A stretch of DNA of 64,000 bases from an uncultured Bacteroidales bacterium (GTDB lineage: Bacteria; Bacteroidota; Bacteroidia; Bacteroidales; Bacteroidaceae): assembly GCA_902801325.1 (NCBI GenBank), contig CADCHQ010000009.1, positions 34,775 through 98,774 on the forward strand, in the 5' to 3' direction. Made by a program: the position numbers and the translations under genes. The notes below the pieces were generated by a model. That model was not told the origin of the DNA and ran no database searches. It was given only the letters and a program-made list of their open reading frames with translations. Each line of letters begins with the position of its first letter. Position 1 is the first letter of the stretch. Below, in pieces: positions 6,822-14,322 of this stretch.

Positions 6822-7337
6822 ATGAAGAGGATAATCCTTATTACCGGTGGTGAACGCAGTGGAAAGTCGACTTATGCCGAGCAAATGGCTCTCCGTTTGA
6901 GCCAAAATCCCGTCTATATCGCTACCGCACACCCATGGGACGATGAATTTCGTGAACGCATTCGTCGCCATCAGGAGAGGCGTGGATCGCAGTGGACGAA
7001 TATCGAGGAAGAACACGAACTCTCGAGCCACGATGTGGAAGGAAGAGTGGTCTTGGTAGATTGCCTGACCCTGTGGGCTACAAACTACTTCTTTGCCAAC
7101 GAAGGCAGGGAAGTGGACGAGGTGTTGACTGAACTGAAGGACGAGTTTACTCGTTTCACCCGTCAGGATGCCACTTTTATCTTTGTAACTAACGAGATAG
7201 GTATGGGTGGTGTCTCTCCCAATGCCGTACAGCGTCGATTCACCGACCTTCTGGGTTGGCTCAACCAATTTGTGGCATTGGAAGCTGATGAGGTTATTCT
7301 GATGGTGAGTGGAATAGCTGTTAAAATTAAGAATTAA
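6822..7337 (+). CDS. cobU: Adenosylcobinamide kinase / adenosylcobinamide-phosphate guanylyltransferase
   Basis: Start 6822 gives 171 residues, the normal CobU size. A longer reading from 6759 would run through the promoter. The P-loop is GGERSGKST (residues 9-17), the guanylylated histidine is likely His50 in RIRRHQERRG, and LVDCLTLW and FVTNEIGMGGVSPN match the family. The enzyme phosphorylates adenosylcobinamide and then transfers GMP, giving AdoCbi-GDP, the substrate of CobS two genes downstream. The C-terminus (SGIAVKIKN) runs into an AATTAAG phrase array, so the last few residues may be repeat-derived. The mRNA appears to be nearly leaderless. Confidence 0.92.
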   Translation: MKRIILITGGERSGKSTYAEQMALRLSQNPVYIATAHPWDDEFRERIRRHQERRGSQWTNIEEEHELSSHDVEGRVVLVDCLTLWATNYFFANEGREVDEVLTELKDEFTRFTRQDATFIFVTNEIGMGGVSPNAVQRRFTDLLGWLNQFVALEADEVILMVSGIAVKIKN

Positions 7338-7566
7338 GAATTAAGAATTAAGGGTGAAGGATGAAGAATGAAGGATTGGACCCTTTCCAAACCTTTCCCT
7401 TAAAGGGCAAGGCATCATAAGGGAGGGAAGGAGTAGTTCTATCTATGTTCAATGTTCCGCTCGGCGACAACAGGAGACACTTGCGTAGCAGAGCGGAGCA
7501 AGAATGTTCAATGCTCAATGTTCAATGTTCAATAGTCAATGTTCAATAGTCAATGTTCAATAGTCA
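7327..7566 (+). repeat. Composite repeat block: phrase array, palindrome, 50-base element, phrase array
   Basis: In order: AATTAAG phrases (7327-7352) turning to GAAGGATGAAGAATGAAGG; a GC-rich palindrome CCCTTTCCAAACC..CCCTTAAAGGG..GGGAGGGAAGG (7380-7431); TCAATGT phrases; the 50-base element TTCCGCTCGGCGAC..ACTTGCGTAG..GGAGCAAGAA (7455-7504, with TCCGCTC/GAGCGGA arms); then about nine TCAATGT/TCAATAG phrases ending in GTCAATG. The ATG of that last phrase is the cobT start codon. The block separates cobU from cobT, and no other promoter is visible in it. Confidence 0.85.
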
Positions 7567-8571
7567 ATGAAAGACGCTTTACAGCATAAAATCGACAACC
7601 TAAATAAGCCCAAAGGCTCGTTGGGAAGATTGGAGGAGTTAGCCCTGCAAATAGGACTGATCCAGGGTACGCTGACGCCTACCCTCACCCATCCCTGCCA
7701 CCTCTTGCTGGGGGCTGACCACGGTATTGAGAGGGAGGGTGTGAGTGTCTCTCCACGCGAAGTTACGTGGCAACAAATGGTGAACTTCAGTAAAGGTGGC
7801 GGTGGTGTGAACATGTTCTGCCGTCAGCATCACTTCCAGCTGACTATCGTTGACGTTGGAGTCGATCACGACCTGACGGCCTATCCTACTATTCTAAATA
7901 AAAAGATACGCGCGCACGGGAGTGGCAATTTCCTGCACGAACCTGCGATGACTGAGTCAGAGATGCAGCAGTGTCTGTCCGTTGGACGACAACTTGTTGA
8001 CGATTGTTACAACGAGGGTTGCAACGTCCTCTGCATAGGCGAAATGGGTATTGGCAATACTAGTCCTTCGAGTCTGTGGATGCATCTTCTACTTGACATT
8101 CCCCTCGAGCAATGCGTAGGTGCTGGGGCAGGACTTAACAACGAAGGCATAAACCATAAACTACATGTCCTACAGCAGTGTCTTAAGCGTGTTCGACTTC
8201 CCCTCACACCGCAGGGAATCATGAAAGAGTTTGGCGGATTGGAGATGGTAACAGCTGTGGGTGCAATGCTTCAAGCAACGAAGCACAGGATGGTGATTCT
8301 GGTCGATGGCTTCATCATGTCGGCCTGCGCCTTGATGGCCATTCGACTTTGTCCTGAGGTCCGTCAATGTGCCATATTCTGTCACGTGGGAGACGAAAGC
8401 GGACACAAGCTGATGCTCGAAGGCATGGGAGTAAAGCCTCTGTTGTCTTTAGGTTTACGCCTCGGCGAAGGCACGGGTGCGCTTTGTGCCTACCCCATCG
8501 TGGAGAGTGCCGTGCGAATGATAAACGAAATGAACAATTTTCAAAATGCAAACATTACGAAATACTTTTAA
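7567..8571 (+). CDS. cobT: Nicotinate-nucleotide--dimethylbenzimidazole phosphoribosyltransferase
   Basis: A 334-residue CobT that activates the lower ligand base as alpha-ribazole phosphate. Family marks are LNKPKGSLGRLEELA at the N-terminus, GADHGI, MVNFSKGGGGVN, EMGIGNTS and VGAGAGL. The catalytic glutamate is Glu301 in RLGEGTGA near the C-terminus. The start codon coincides with the last unit of a TCAATG phrase array. The 3' end overlaps cobS by 26 bases. Together with cobU and cobS this is the nucleotide-loop assembly branch, shared by de novo and salvage cobalamin pathways. Confidence 0.95.
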   Translation: MKDALQHKIDNLNKPKGSLGRLEELALQIGLIQGTLTPTLTHPCHLLLGADHGIEREGVSVSPREVTWQQMVNFSKGGGGVNMFCRQHHFQLTIVDVGVDHDLTAYPTILNKKIRAHGSGNFLHEPAMTESEMQQCLSVGRQLVDDCYNEGCNVLCIGEMGIGNTSPSSLWMHLLLDIPLEQCVGAGAGLNNEGINHKLHVLQQCLKRVRLPLTPQGIMKEFGGLEMVTAVGAMLQATKHRMVILVDGFIMSACALMAIRLCPEVRQCAIFCHVGDESGHKLMLEGMGVKPLLSLGLRLGEGTGALCAYPIVESAVRMINEMNNFQNANITKYF

Positions 8572-9316
8572 TCGCCTCTGGGCTGCCCTGATGTTTTTCA
8601 CGCGTTTGCCTTGGTGGCGTATCCATCAGCCTAAGGCAGAAGCCTTCCGTCATGTAGTGGAGTACTGGCCCATTGTCGGATGGCTCACGGGAGGTGCCAT
8701 GATGCTAGTATACAGCCTTTCCCTCGTCACATTACACAAGATGGGACTCGTTGCTTTGCTTGTCATCGCCACACGTCTGTTACTCACAGGAGCCTTGCAT
8801 GAGGACGGACTGGCCGATTTCGCTGACGGTATGGGAGGAGGCAGCAGTCGCGAACGAATCCTCAGCATCATGAAGGACTCTCACATCGGCACCTATGGCG
8901 TTCTTGCACTCATCTTCTACTTCCTTTTCCTTTACACAGCGCTCCCTCATCTCTCACCCCTCATGCTCCTCACTGCCGACGTCTGGGGAAAGAGTGTAGC
9001 CTCCCTCCTCATCCTGCAGTTACCCTACGCTCGCACGGAGTCAGAAGCCAAGAACCAGACCGTCTATGTCCGTTATTCCTGGTGGCGTCAGTTAGTTCGC
9101 ATTCTCGTTGCCATGCTCCCTGTTGCCCTTCTGTGGTGGTATGTCGGGGAGATGCCTCATCCCCTGCTCTTCCTTGTTCCCCTCGCCGTCGAACTCTTCC
9201 TAGCCCTGTGGATGAAATCCCGTATCGGTGGTTACACCGGCGATTGCTGTGGTGCAACTTTCCTGCTATCAGAAGCCTCGATGTTTTTAACTTTTCTAAT
9301 AATCACCCCCCTCTAA
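8546..9316 (+). CDS. cobS: Adenosylcobinamide-GDP ribazoletransferase (cobalamin synthase)
   Basis: A 256-residue polytopic membrane enzyme with about six hydrophobic segments. It joins AdoCbi-GDP and alpha-ribazole(-phosphate) to complete adenosylcobalamin. Diagnostic motifs are FFTRLPWW near residue 18, the metal-binding LTGALHEDGLADFADGMGGG, RILSIMKDSHIGTYG, and the C-terminal GGYTGDCCGA. It starts inside the end of cobT. The usual alpha-ribazole phosphatase gene cobC does not follow; a DUF554 gene does. Confidence 0.95.
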   Translation: MQTLRNTFNRLWAALMFFTRLPWWRIHQPKAEAFRHVVEYWPIVGWLTGGAMMLVYSLSLVTLHKMGLVALLVIATRLLLTGALHEDGLADFADGMGGGSSRERILSIMKDSHIGTYGVLALIFYFLFLYTALPHLSPLMLLTADVWGKSVASLLILQLPYARTESEAKNQTVYVRYSWWRQLVRILVAMLPVALLWWYVGEMPHPLLFLVPLAVELFLALWMKSRIGGYTGDCCGATFLLSEASMFLTFLIITPL

Positions 9317-9344
9317 TCTCCCCGATGGAAGAGGGATTACAATT

Positions 9345-10112
9345 ATGCTCGGGACAATCACCAACACCTGCGCCATCATCCTCGGCTCTATCATAGGAGC
9401 CGTAGTCAAGAAAGGCATTCGACCCGAATGGCAGAAAGTACTGTTCACAGCCATGGGATTGGCATCTTTGGCACTCGGTTTCAATGCCGTCTGCCAGAAT
9501 ATGCCCAAGAGCGAATATCCCGTCCTCTTTATCCTGAGCTTAGCCATTGGAGGACTCATTGGGACGATGCTCGACCTCGACGGACGGTTCAAGAGACTTG
9601 TCGATAAGATTTCTAAGAACAAAGACAAGGCTGCGAGTAAGCAAGAGCAGAGCGATGCTTGCATCAGCACAGCCGAGCGTGAGCAGGCTCGTCCGAAGGA
9701 CAAAGATTACCCGCTTGCCCAGGGACTTTCCACCGGTGTTCTCCTCTTCTGCATCGGCACACTCAGCATCGTAGGCCCAATCAACAGCGCGCTCCTTGGC
9801 GACAACACCTATCTCTACACTAACGCAACCCTCGACTTCGTCACGTCAGGCGTACTTGCCGCCACCTACGGCATAGGAATGGTTCTCGCAGCCCCCATCC
9901 TCTTCTGTTGGCAAGGAAGCATCTGGCTCATCGCCCGCCTGTGTGGAAACATCATTCCCGACGCCCTTCTCTGCGAAATGCAGATCGTTGGTGGAACCCT
10001 CATCGTTGCTTCCGGCCTCGCTATCCTCAACATTAAGGACTGCAAAACCCTCAACCTTCTGCCTAGCCTCTTCGTTCCCGTCATCTATTTCCTCATTCTT
10101 GCGATTGTTTAA
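9345..10112 (+). CDS. DUF554 family membrane protein with an unusual cytoplasmic insertion
   Basis: A 255-residue multi-pass protein of DUF554 (transport function suspected, none established). It begins MLGTITNTCAIILGSIIGA, the typical DUF554 start, and has further hydrophobic segments near 35-70, 125-145, 165-195 and 205-250. Between the second and third segments lies a hydrophilic stretch (about 88-120) rich in K, Q, E and A, encoded by DNA resembling a dispersed repeat (AGCAAGAGCAGAGCGATG, then GCATCAGCACAGCCGAGCG). Typical relatives have only a short loop here. The ribosome site lies in a degenerate palindrome (CTCCCCGATGGAAGAGGG) just upstream. Function unknown. Confidence 0.8.
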   Translation: MLGTITNTCAIILGSIIGAVVKKGIRPEWQKVLFTAMGLASLALGFNAVCQNMPKSEYPVLFILSLAIGGLIGTMLDLDGRFKRLVDKISKNKDKAASKQEQSDACISTAEREQARPKDKDYPLAQGLSTGVLLFCIGTLSIVGPINSALLGDNTYLYTNATLDFVTSGVLAATYGIGMVLAAPILFCWQGSIWLIARLCGNIIPDALLCEMQIVGGTLIVASGLAILNIKDCKTLNLLPSLFVPVIYFLILAIV

Positions 10113-10664
10113 GGCACAAAGCCGATTAATATGAGAGGATTAAAAAGGGAATGTTCATGCGCTCACATGCAAACGTGCCTTTGTCCACGTTTGCTCGAAC
10201 ACATGTTCAGGGTGCCTCGCTATCATTTTGCCACTTTTGCCACTTTTGCCACATGCCACATTAAGCACCTTCAATAGTTTGGCAAAGGGAAAAAGGCAAA
10301 AAGGGCGAAATTATGAACTGCTCCTACACGATACATTATTATACTTTCGAGTGCAAAATGAGCGAAAAGACGACAAAAATGCATGAAAGAGAGTAGAATT
10401 ACATACTCTATGTAATTTACTATTATTATAATATATTGATAATCAATATATTAACCACCTTACTCCAATTTTCTATCCTCAAAACCCTACTAAATGTGGC
10501 ATGTGGCATGTGGCATGTGGCAAAATTGGGTTTTCGTGTATTTTTTCCTTGTTTACGGTTCACTCCTTTTTGTTCTTTTCCTAATCGGATTGACAATAGA
10601 ATCACTCGAAAAGGTAAAGTGTGGCCTCGAAATCAAATAATCGAAGGTCTTCGAGGTATAGAAA
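10113..10664. other. Gene-free interval with short repeats and a 9-bp palindrome
   Basis: I see no convincing gene. The interval holds three TTTTGCCAC units (10228-10255), GTGGCAT repeated about four times (10496-10521, the partner strand of the first set), and a perfect inverted repeat AATTACATA-CTC-TATGTAATT (10397-10417) in an AT-rich stretch. A 100-codon ORF here (10436-10738) is built from the GTGGCAT repeat and overlaps the AraC gene on the other strand, so I do not accept it. Confidence 0.6.
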
Positions 10665-11483
10665 CTACGCCTTCGGCTGAACACTTAGGCGGTAGTCGCT
10701 GGGGGACTGATCGAGGTGCTTCGTGCAATAGCGACTGAAATATGAAACGGTGGTGAAATTCATACGTTCGGCAATCTGCGTGAGCGAAAGACGTTCATCA
10801 TTGAGGTAGTCCTTCAGTATGGGGAGGGTATAGCGATCGATGTAGGAAGTGACAGTACGACCTGTTACTCGCTTGATAGTAGATGATAGATATTTAGGCG
10901 AGACATTGAGACGTTCGGCATAATAGCTGACGCTGCGCTCTGTGCGACTAATACCTGAGGAGAGGAGGTCCATGAGTTGCTTCACGATGTAAGCCGTACG
11001 GTCGCTGTGAGTGTCGGTAGCATCGCGCTGGGAATGAACCTCAAAGATGTCGTACATCATGGTAAGACTGAGACTTCCCATAAGTTCGTGGTAGAACTGC
11101 AAATGGCGGTCGTTCATGCGGTCACGAAGGCGATGGAAATCGTCCAGCAGACGTTGGACCTGTTCGTCGGTGAGTTTAATGATGGGGTCGTGGTTTAGCG
11201 AGATGCTACCTCCGATGCTATAGTTGTTCGACGGAAGTTGGCGTTGCAGGAAGTTATAGTCGGCTGCAAACCACTCGACTTTCATATCGGCATGGGCTGC
11301 AAGGTTCTTCATTCGGTTGGGCGTAGGCACCACCACAAGGTCGTTCTTCACGATGTGGTAGCACTGTTCGTTGAACACGAAGCTCCCTTCCCCTTCAAGG
11401 CAAATAAGATGAAGACAGGTATGTCCCAGCTCACGGGCATTCACCTCATAGAAGTCTGTGGAATATAGGAAATCGGCCTTCAT
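10665..11483 (-). CDS. AraC-family transcriptional regulator
   Basis: I choose the ATG at 11483, giving 272 residues. Upstream in-frame codons overlap the preceding gene. The N-terminal half (1-150) is a cupin-like sensor region (LHLICLEGEGSFVFNE, DLVVVPTPNRMKNL). The C-terminal ~100 residues form the double helix-turn-helix AraC DNA-binding domain, with VSYYAERLNVSPKYLSSTIKRVTG and LSLTQIAERMNFTTVSYFSRYCTKHLDQSPSDYR. It starts 13 bases after the stop of the tannase-like gene and is probably co-transcribed with it, so control of that esterase by a small ligand is plausible. The specific ligand is unknown. Confidence 0.9.
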   Translation of the reverse strand: MKADFLYSTDFYEVNARELGHTCLHLICLEGEGSFVFNEQCYHIVKNDLVVVPTPNRMKNLAAHADMKVEWFAADYNFLQRQLPSNNYSIGGSISLNHDPIIKLTDEQVQRLLDDFHRLRDRMNDRHLQFYHELMGSLSLTMMYDIFEVHSQRDATDTHSDRTAYIVKQLMDLLSSGISRTERSVSYYAERLNVSPKYLSSTIKRVTGRTVTSYIDRYTLPILKDYLNDERLSLTQIAERMNFTTVSYFSRYCTKHLDQSPSDYRLSVQPKA

Positions 11484-11496
11484 TAAGTATGTCGAA

Positions 11497-12864
11497 CTAC
11501 AGGATGGAACGTATCCAACGGAATAGGTCATCGAGGTTATAGTCGCCCTCGTGGTTGCGATTCCAAGGAAGAGCGAAATCGACATTACGCCCTTCGTTCA
11601 TGAGTTTTGTGGCGAGGTTGACAGGAATGGGGAATGATGTGTCCCGATCGAGAGCCCCATGACGGATGTACCAATGAGGGGCAACAGTAGACTTGGAGTC
11701 GCCGATGTAGCACATGGGGTTCATCATGCGAACACGCTTCTTGACATCATCACTGACAACACCTGTAAAATGGGCGGGAACGCCCTGAACATCGCCAAAG
11801 AGTTCGCACTCTGGAGACTCCAGATTGTCGAAGGCTGGATAAGGCTTCAGTGGACGTACGGAGGCAACGTAGGGAAGATATTTGTCCAAGTCAATCTCCG
11901 AAGCTATCTCTGTTTTCTGGGCTTTGGCACGAATGAGACGAGGTCCGCCAGGACGATGGCCTGGAGTATGCGGAAAATGGAGATAGAAGGAGAAACCGAG
12001 AGAGTCGGGAATCACTCCACCTTCCTGCACGAATCGGGATGCCGAAGCGAGAAGCCACGACTTCATGTAATCCATATAATTCTCTTCTGTCAAGGTTTCG
12101 CCTGTCTTGGGATTACGGAGGTGGAGACCATTGATGTATTCGTCAAACTGCTGACCTATGCGACGCGCCGTAGCAGCATCTTCACGAAGGTCGGCATAAA
12201 GCCATTCGTAGGCCATATCGGCATGGTCGAGGTCGGTAATCGGACAATAGCAAACAGAGGCAAAAACGTTGTCCTTAGCCTTCGCAGCACCCATTGCCTT
12301 GAGGTAAGGTTCGTAGTCGGGATGGTTGGCTGTAGCGCCAAGCAAGGCACTCATAGCGCCCCCAGCACTGGTGCCGTCGGTAATGATTCGTTCTGCCGAA
12401 CCCAGCATGCGCTTATCGTTGTAACGGAGATAGCGGACTGCCGCCTTCAGGTCGAGTAAGCCATTTGGTGCTTTGCCGGTATAAACATCGCCCTGCATCG
12501 AGTTGTTGCCTCTGGCACCAGGGATGCAGACACACATGCCCTCGGCCAACGCCCTTCCTGTGGCGTCAGTAGCAGAGGGATTCTTTGCGGCCGCAGCCAT
12601 GTATCCACCCACGTATGTACGAAGCAGAATGGGGGACTTCTGGGTTGCGCCCTCAGGCACGAAGAAGTTGAGTGTCTGGTAGTTCTCGTCCTCTACATTG
12701 GTAACATAGGGAATGTTGAGATAGGCCGTATACTTGACTTCCCTTCCGTCGAGCATCGACAATTCCATACTTTGACCTTTTGTCTTGAAAGCAAGCGGAT
12801 CAGTCTTTGCTACCGTGCAACCCGATGTTGCAAATATTGCTGCCATTACAAACAGTTTTTTCAT
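11497..12864 (-). CDS. Subtype B tannase-like alpha/beta-hydrolase, lipoprotein
   Basis: A 455-residue exported esterase. The N-terminus is a signal peptide ending in TSGC, a lipobox with lipidated Cys16. The nucleophile is Ser166 in DGTSAGGAMS. The acid and histidine of the triad are probably in WYIRHGALDRDTSFPIP and in WNRNHEGDY near the C-terminus, an arrangement known from Lactobacillus-type (subtype B) tannases. Such enzymes cleave gallate or other phenolic esters; the actual ester is not deducible. The gene is followed at 13 bases by the AraC regulator. A role in plant phenolic ester use fits the glycan-degrading content of the window. Confidence 0.82.
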   Translation of the reverse strand: MKKLFVMAAIFATSGCTVAKTDPLAFKTKGQSMELSMLDGREVKYTAYLNIPYVTNVEDENYQTLNFFVPEGATQKSPILLRTYVGGYMAAAAKNPSATDATGRALAEGMCVCIPGARGNNSMQGDVYTGKAPNGLLDLKAAVRYLRYNDKRMLGSAERIITDGTSAGGAMSALLGATANHPDYEPYLKAMGAAKAKDNVFASVCYCPITDLDHADMAYEWLYADLREDAATARRIGQQFDEYINGLHLRNPKTGETLTEENYMDYMKSWLLASASRFVQEGGVIPDSLGFSFYLHFPHTPGHRPGGPRLIRAKAQKTEIASEIDLDKYLPYVASVRPLKPYPAFDNLESPECELFGDVQGVPAHFTGVVSDDVKKRVRMMNPMCYIGDSKSTVAPHWYIRHGALDRDTSFPIPVNLATKLMNEGRNVDFALPWNRNHEGDYNLDDLFRWIRSIL

Positions 12865-12963
12865 ATTTCCTTATACTTTATTCTATAATCTTTGACCAAG
12901 AAATCATGGCAAAGTTAGAAATTAATTCTTAATTCTTATCTCTTAATTCTTAATTATTTTATG

Positions 12964-12971
12964 TAATTTTG
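12964..12971 (+). promoter_or_regulatory. -7 promoter box directly before trmO
   Basis: TAATTTTG, then four bases, then the ATG at 12976. Upstream (12920-12957) is a TTCTTAATTC phrase array. Confidence 0.6.
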
Positions 12972-12975
12972 TGCC

Positions 12976-13635
12976 ATGAAAGTCATTGCTCACATCGAAA
13001 ACGACCTGCAGACGAAGTTCGGAGTGCCTCGACAAAGTGGCATTGTGGAGGAACTGGAAAGCAGGATTGTGTTTGAACCCGAATATCGCAATCCGGAAGC
13101 CCTACGTGGGCTTGAGGGATTCTCGCACCTATGGCTATTGTGGGACTTCAGCGAGGTGCATCGTGAGGAGTGGTCGCCAACGGTTCGTCCACCTCGCCTT
13201 GGAGGTAATCAACGGATGGGGGTATTTGCCACACGCTCACCTTTCCGGCCCAATCCCATCGGTCTTTCGTCCGTACGAATAAAGGAAATCCAACTCTCGA
13301 CAAACGACGGACCAGTCATCATTGTTGAGGGTGCAGACCTCATGAACGGGACACCCATCTGGGACATCAAACCCTATCTGCCTTTCACGGATTCACATCC
13401 CGATGCGAAGGGAGGATTTACAGAGGAAACAAGCAAACAAGCCCCCTTGGAAGTAGAACTTTCGGAGCGCGTAATAAGTCGGTTTTCAGAACAACAAATC
13501 TGTGCGTTGCGAAAGATTTTGGCAAGCGATCCACGACCCAGATACCACGATAATCCCGACCGTATTTATGGCATTGAGTTCGCCGGAGAAGACATAAAGT
13601 TTAAAATTAACGAAAATAAAGTAATCGTCTTATAA
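12976..13635 (+). CDS. trmO: tRNA (N6-threonylcarbamoyladenosine(37)-N6)-methyltransferase, TrmO/TsaA family
   Basis: A 219-residue UPF0066 (YaeB) protein that methylates t6A37 of tRNA-Thr using SAM. Motifs are FGVPRQSG near the start, LWLLWDFSEV, RMGVFATRSPFRPNPIGLS (SAM-binding region), and NGTPIWDIKPYLPFTDS. The C-terminal helical part with PRYHDNPDRIYGIEFAG matches full-length bacterial members. Its stop overlaps the next start by one base, suggesting coupled translation. The promoter box lies so close to the ATG that the transcript is probably leaderless. Confidence 0.93.
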   Translation: MKVIAHIENDLQTKFGVPRQSGIVEELESRIVFEPEYRNPEALRGLEGFSHLWLLWDFSEVHREEWSPTVRPPRLGGNQRMGVFATRSPFRPNPIGLSSVRIKEIQLSTNDGPVIIVEGADLMNGTPIWDIKPYLPFTDSHPDAKGGFTEETSKQAPLEVELSERVISRFSEQQICALRKILASDPRPRYHDNPDRIYGIEFAGEDIKFKINENKVIVL

Positions 13636-14264
13636 TGAGAGGAATAAAGAATATAGTATTTGACCTTGGAGGCGTGATAGTAGACCTCGACATCCCAACC
13701 TCCTTAAAGGCATTTGCAAAGATAATGGTTCATCCTGTTGGTACGTTGGAAGAGGCAATCGCGACCCTGCGTCCACTGATGCATGCGATGGACGTTGGTG
13801 AGATGGAAGCAGAGACCTTCATTAGCATCATGAAGGAACAGTGCCACCCAGGTGTAACAGACGAGGAAATCGTGGATGCTTTCAACCAAATCATCCGCCT
13901 ACCCCGCCATAGACTAGAATGGCTCTTAGAACTCAGGAAACATTACCGCGTGTTCCTGCTGAGCAACATAGGCGACTTGCATTGGCGAGAGACGCAGAGG
14001 CAAAGCAAGGCTCTGGGCATAGACTTTGCTTCGTGCTTTGACGAGATGTTCCTTTCCTACAAAATGAAATTGGCAAAGCCCGACATCCGCATCTACGAAA
14101 GGTTGATAGCAGAGACAGGCATACAACCCAGCGAGACGCTGTACATCGACGACTTACCTAATAACATCGAGGCTGGACGCACTATGGGACTGATATCCAA
14201 AATTGTTCCCACCAACGAAGTGGACGAGGAACTGAAGAAACTATTTCCCGAAATTCTTTCGTAA
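13635..14264 (+). CDS. HAD superfamily hydrolase, subfamily IA
   Basis: A 209-residue HAD phosphatase. Motif I is FDLGGVIVDLD, in which the usual second Asp of DxD is Gly (DLG), as in YihX-type sugar phosphatases. Motif II is LLSN (Ser), motif III the Lys in KMKLAKPD, and motif IV YIDDLPNNIEA. A helical cap is inserted after motif I (about 20-85). It overlaps trmO by one base. Substrate is unknown; a sugar phosphate or nucleotide is typical. Confidence 0.88.
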   Translation: MRGIKNIVFDLGGVIVDLDIPTSLKAFAKIMVHPVGTLEEAIATLRPLMHAMDVGEMEAETFISIMKEQCHPGVTDEEIVDAFNQIIRLPRHRLEWLLELRKHYRVFLLSNIGDLHWRETQRQSKALGIDFASCFDEMFLSYKMKLAKPDIRIYERLIAETGIQPSETLYIDDLPNNIEAGRTMGLISKIVPTNEVDEELKKLFPEILS

Positions 14265-14322
14265 ATCAAATTAAATCCTTACCTTTACGCCCAAGATTAT
14301 AATCTAACTAATACTTTTTGAT

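Noticed and set aside
6667..6822. Cobalamin riboswitch before cobU
   Set aside because: The interval to the divergent hsp20 is too short, and no B12-box-like conserved sequence is seen; the transcript seems leaderless.
10436..10738. 100-codon ORF on the plus strand
   Set aside because: It translates the GTGGCAT repeat (GMWHVA) and then the antisense of the AraC gene; it has no ribosome site or family resemblance.
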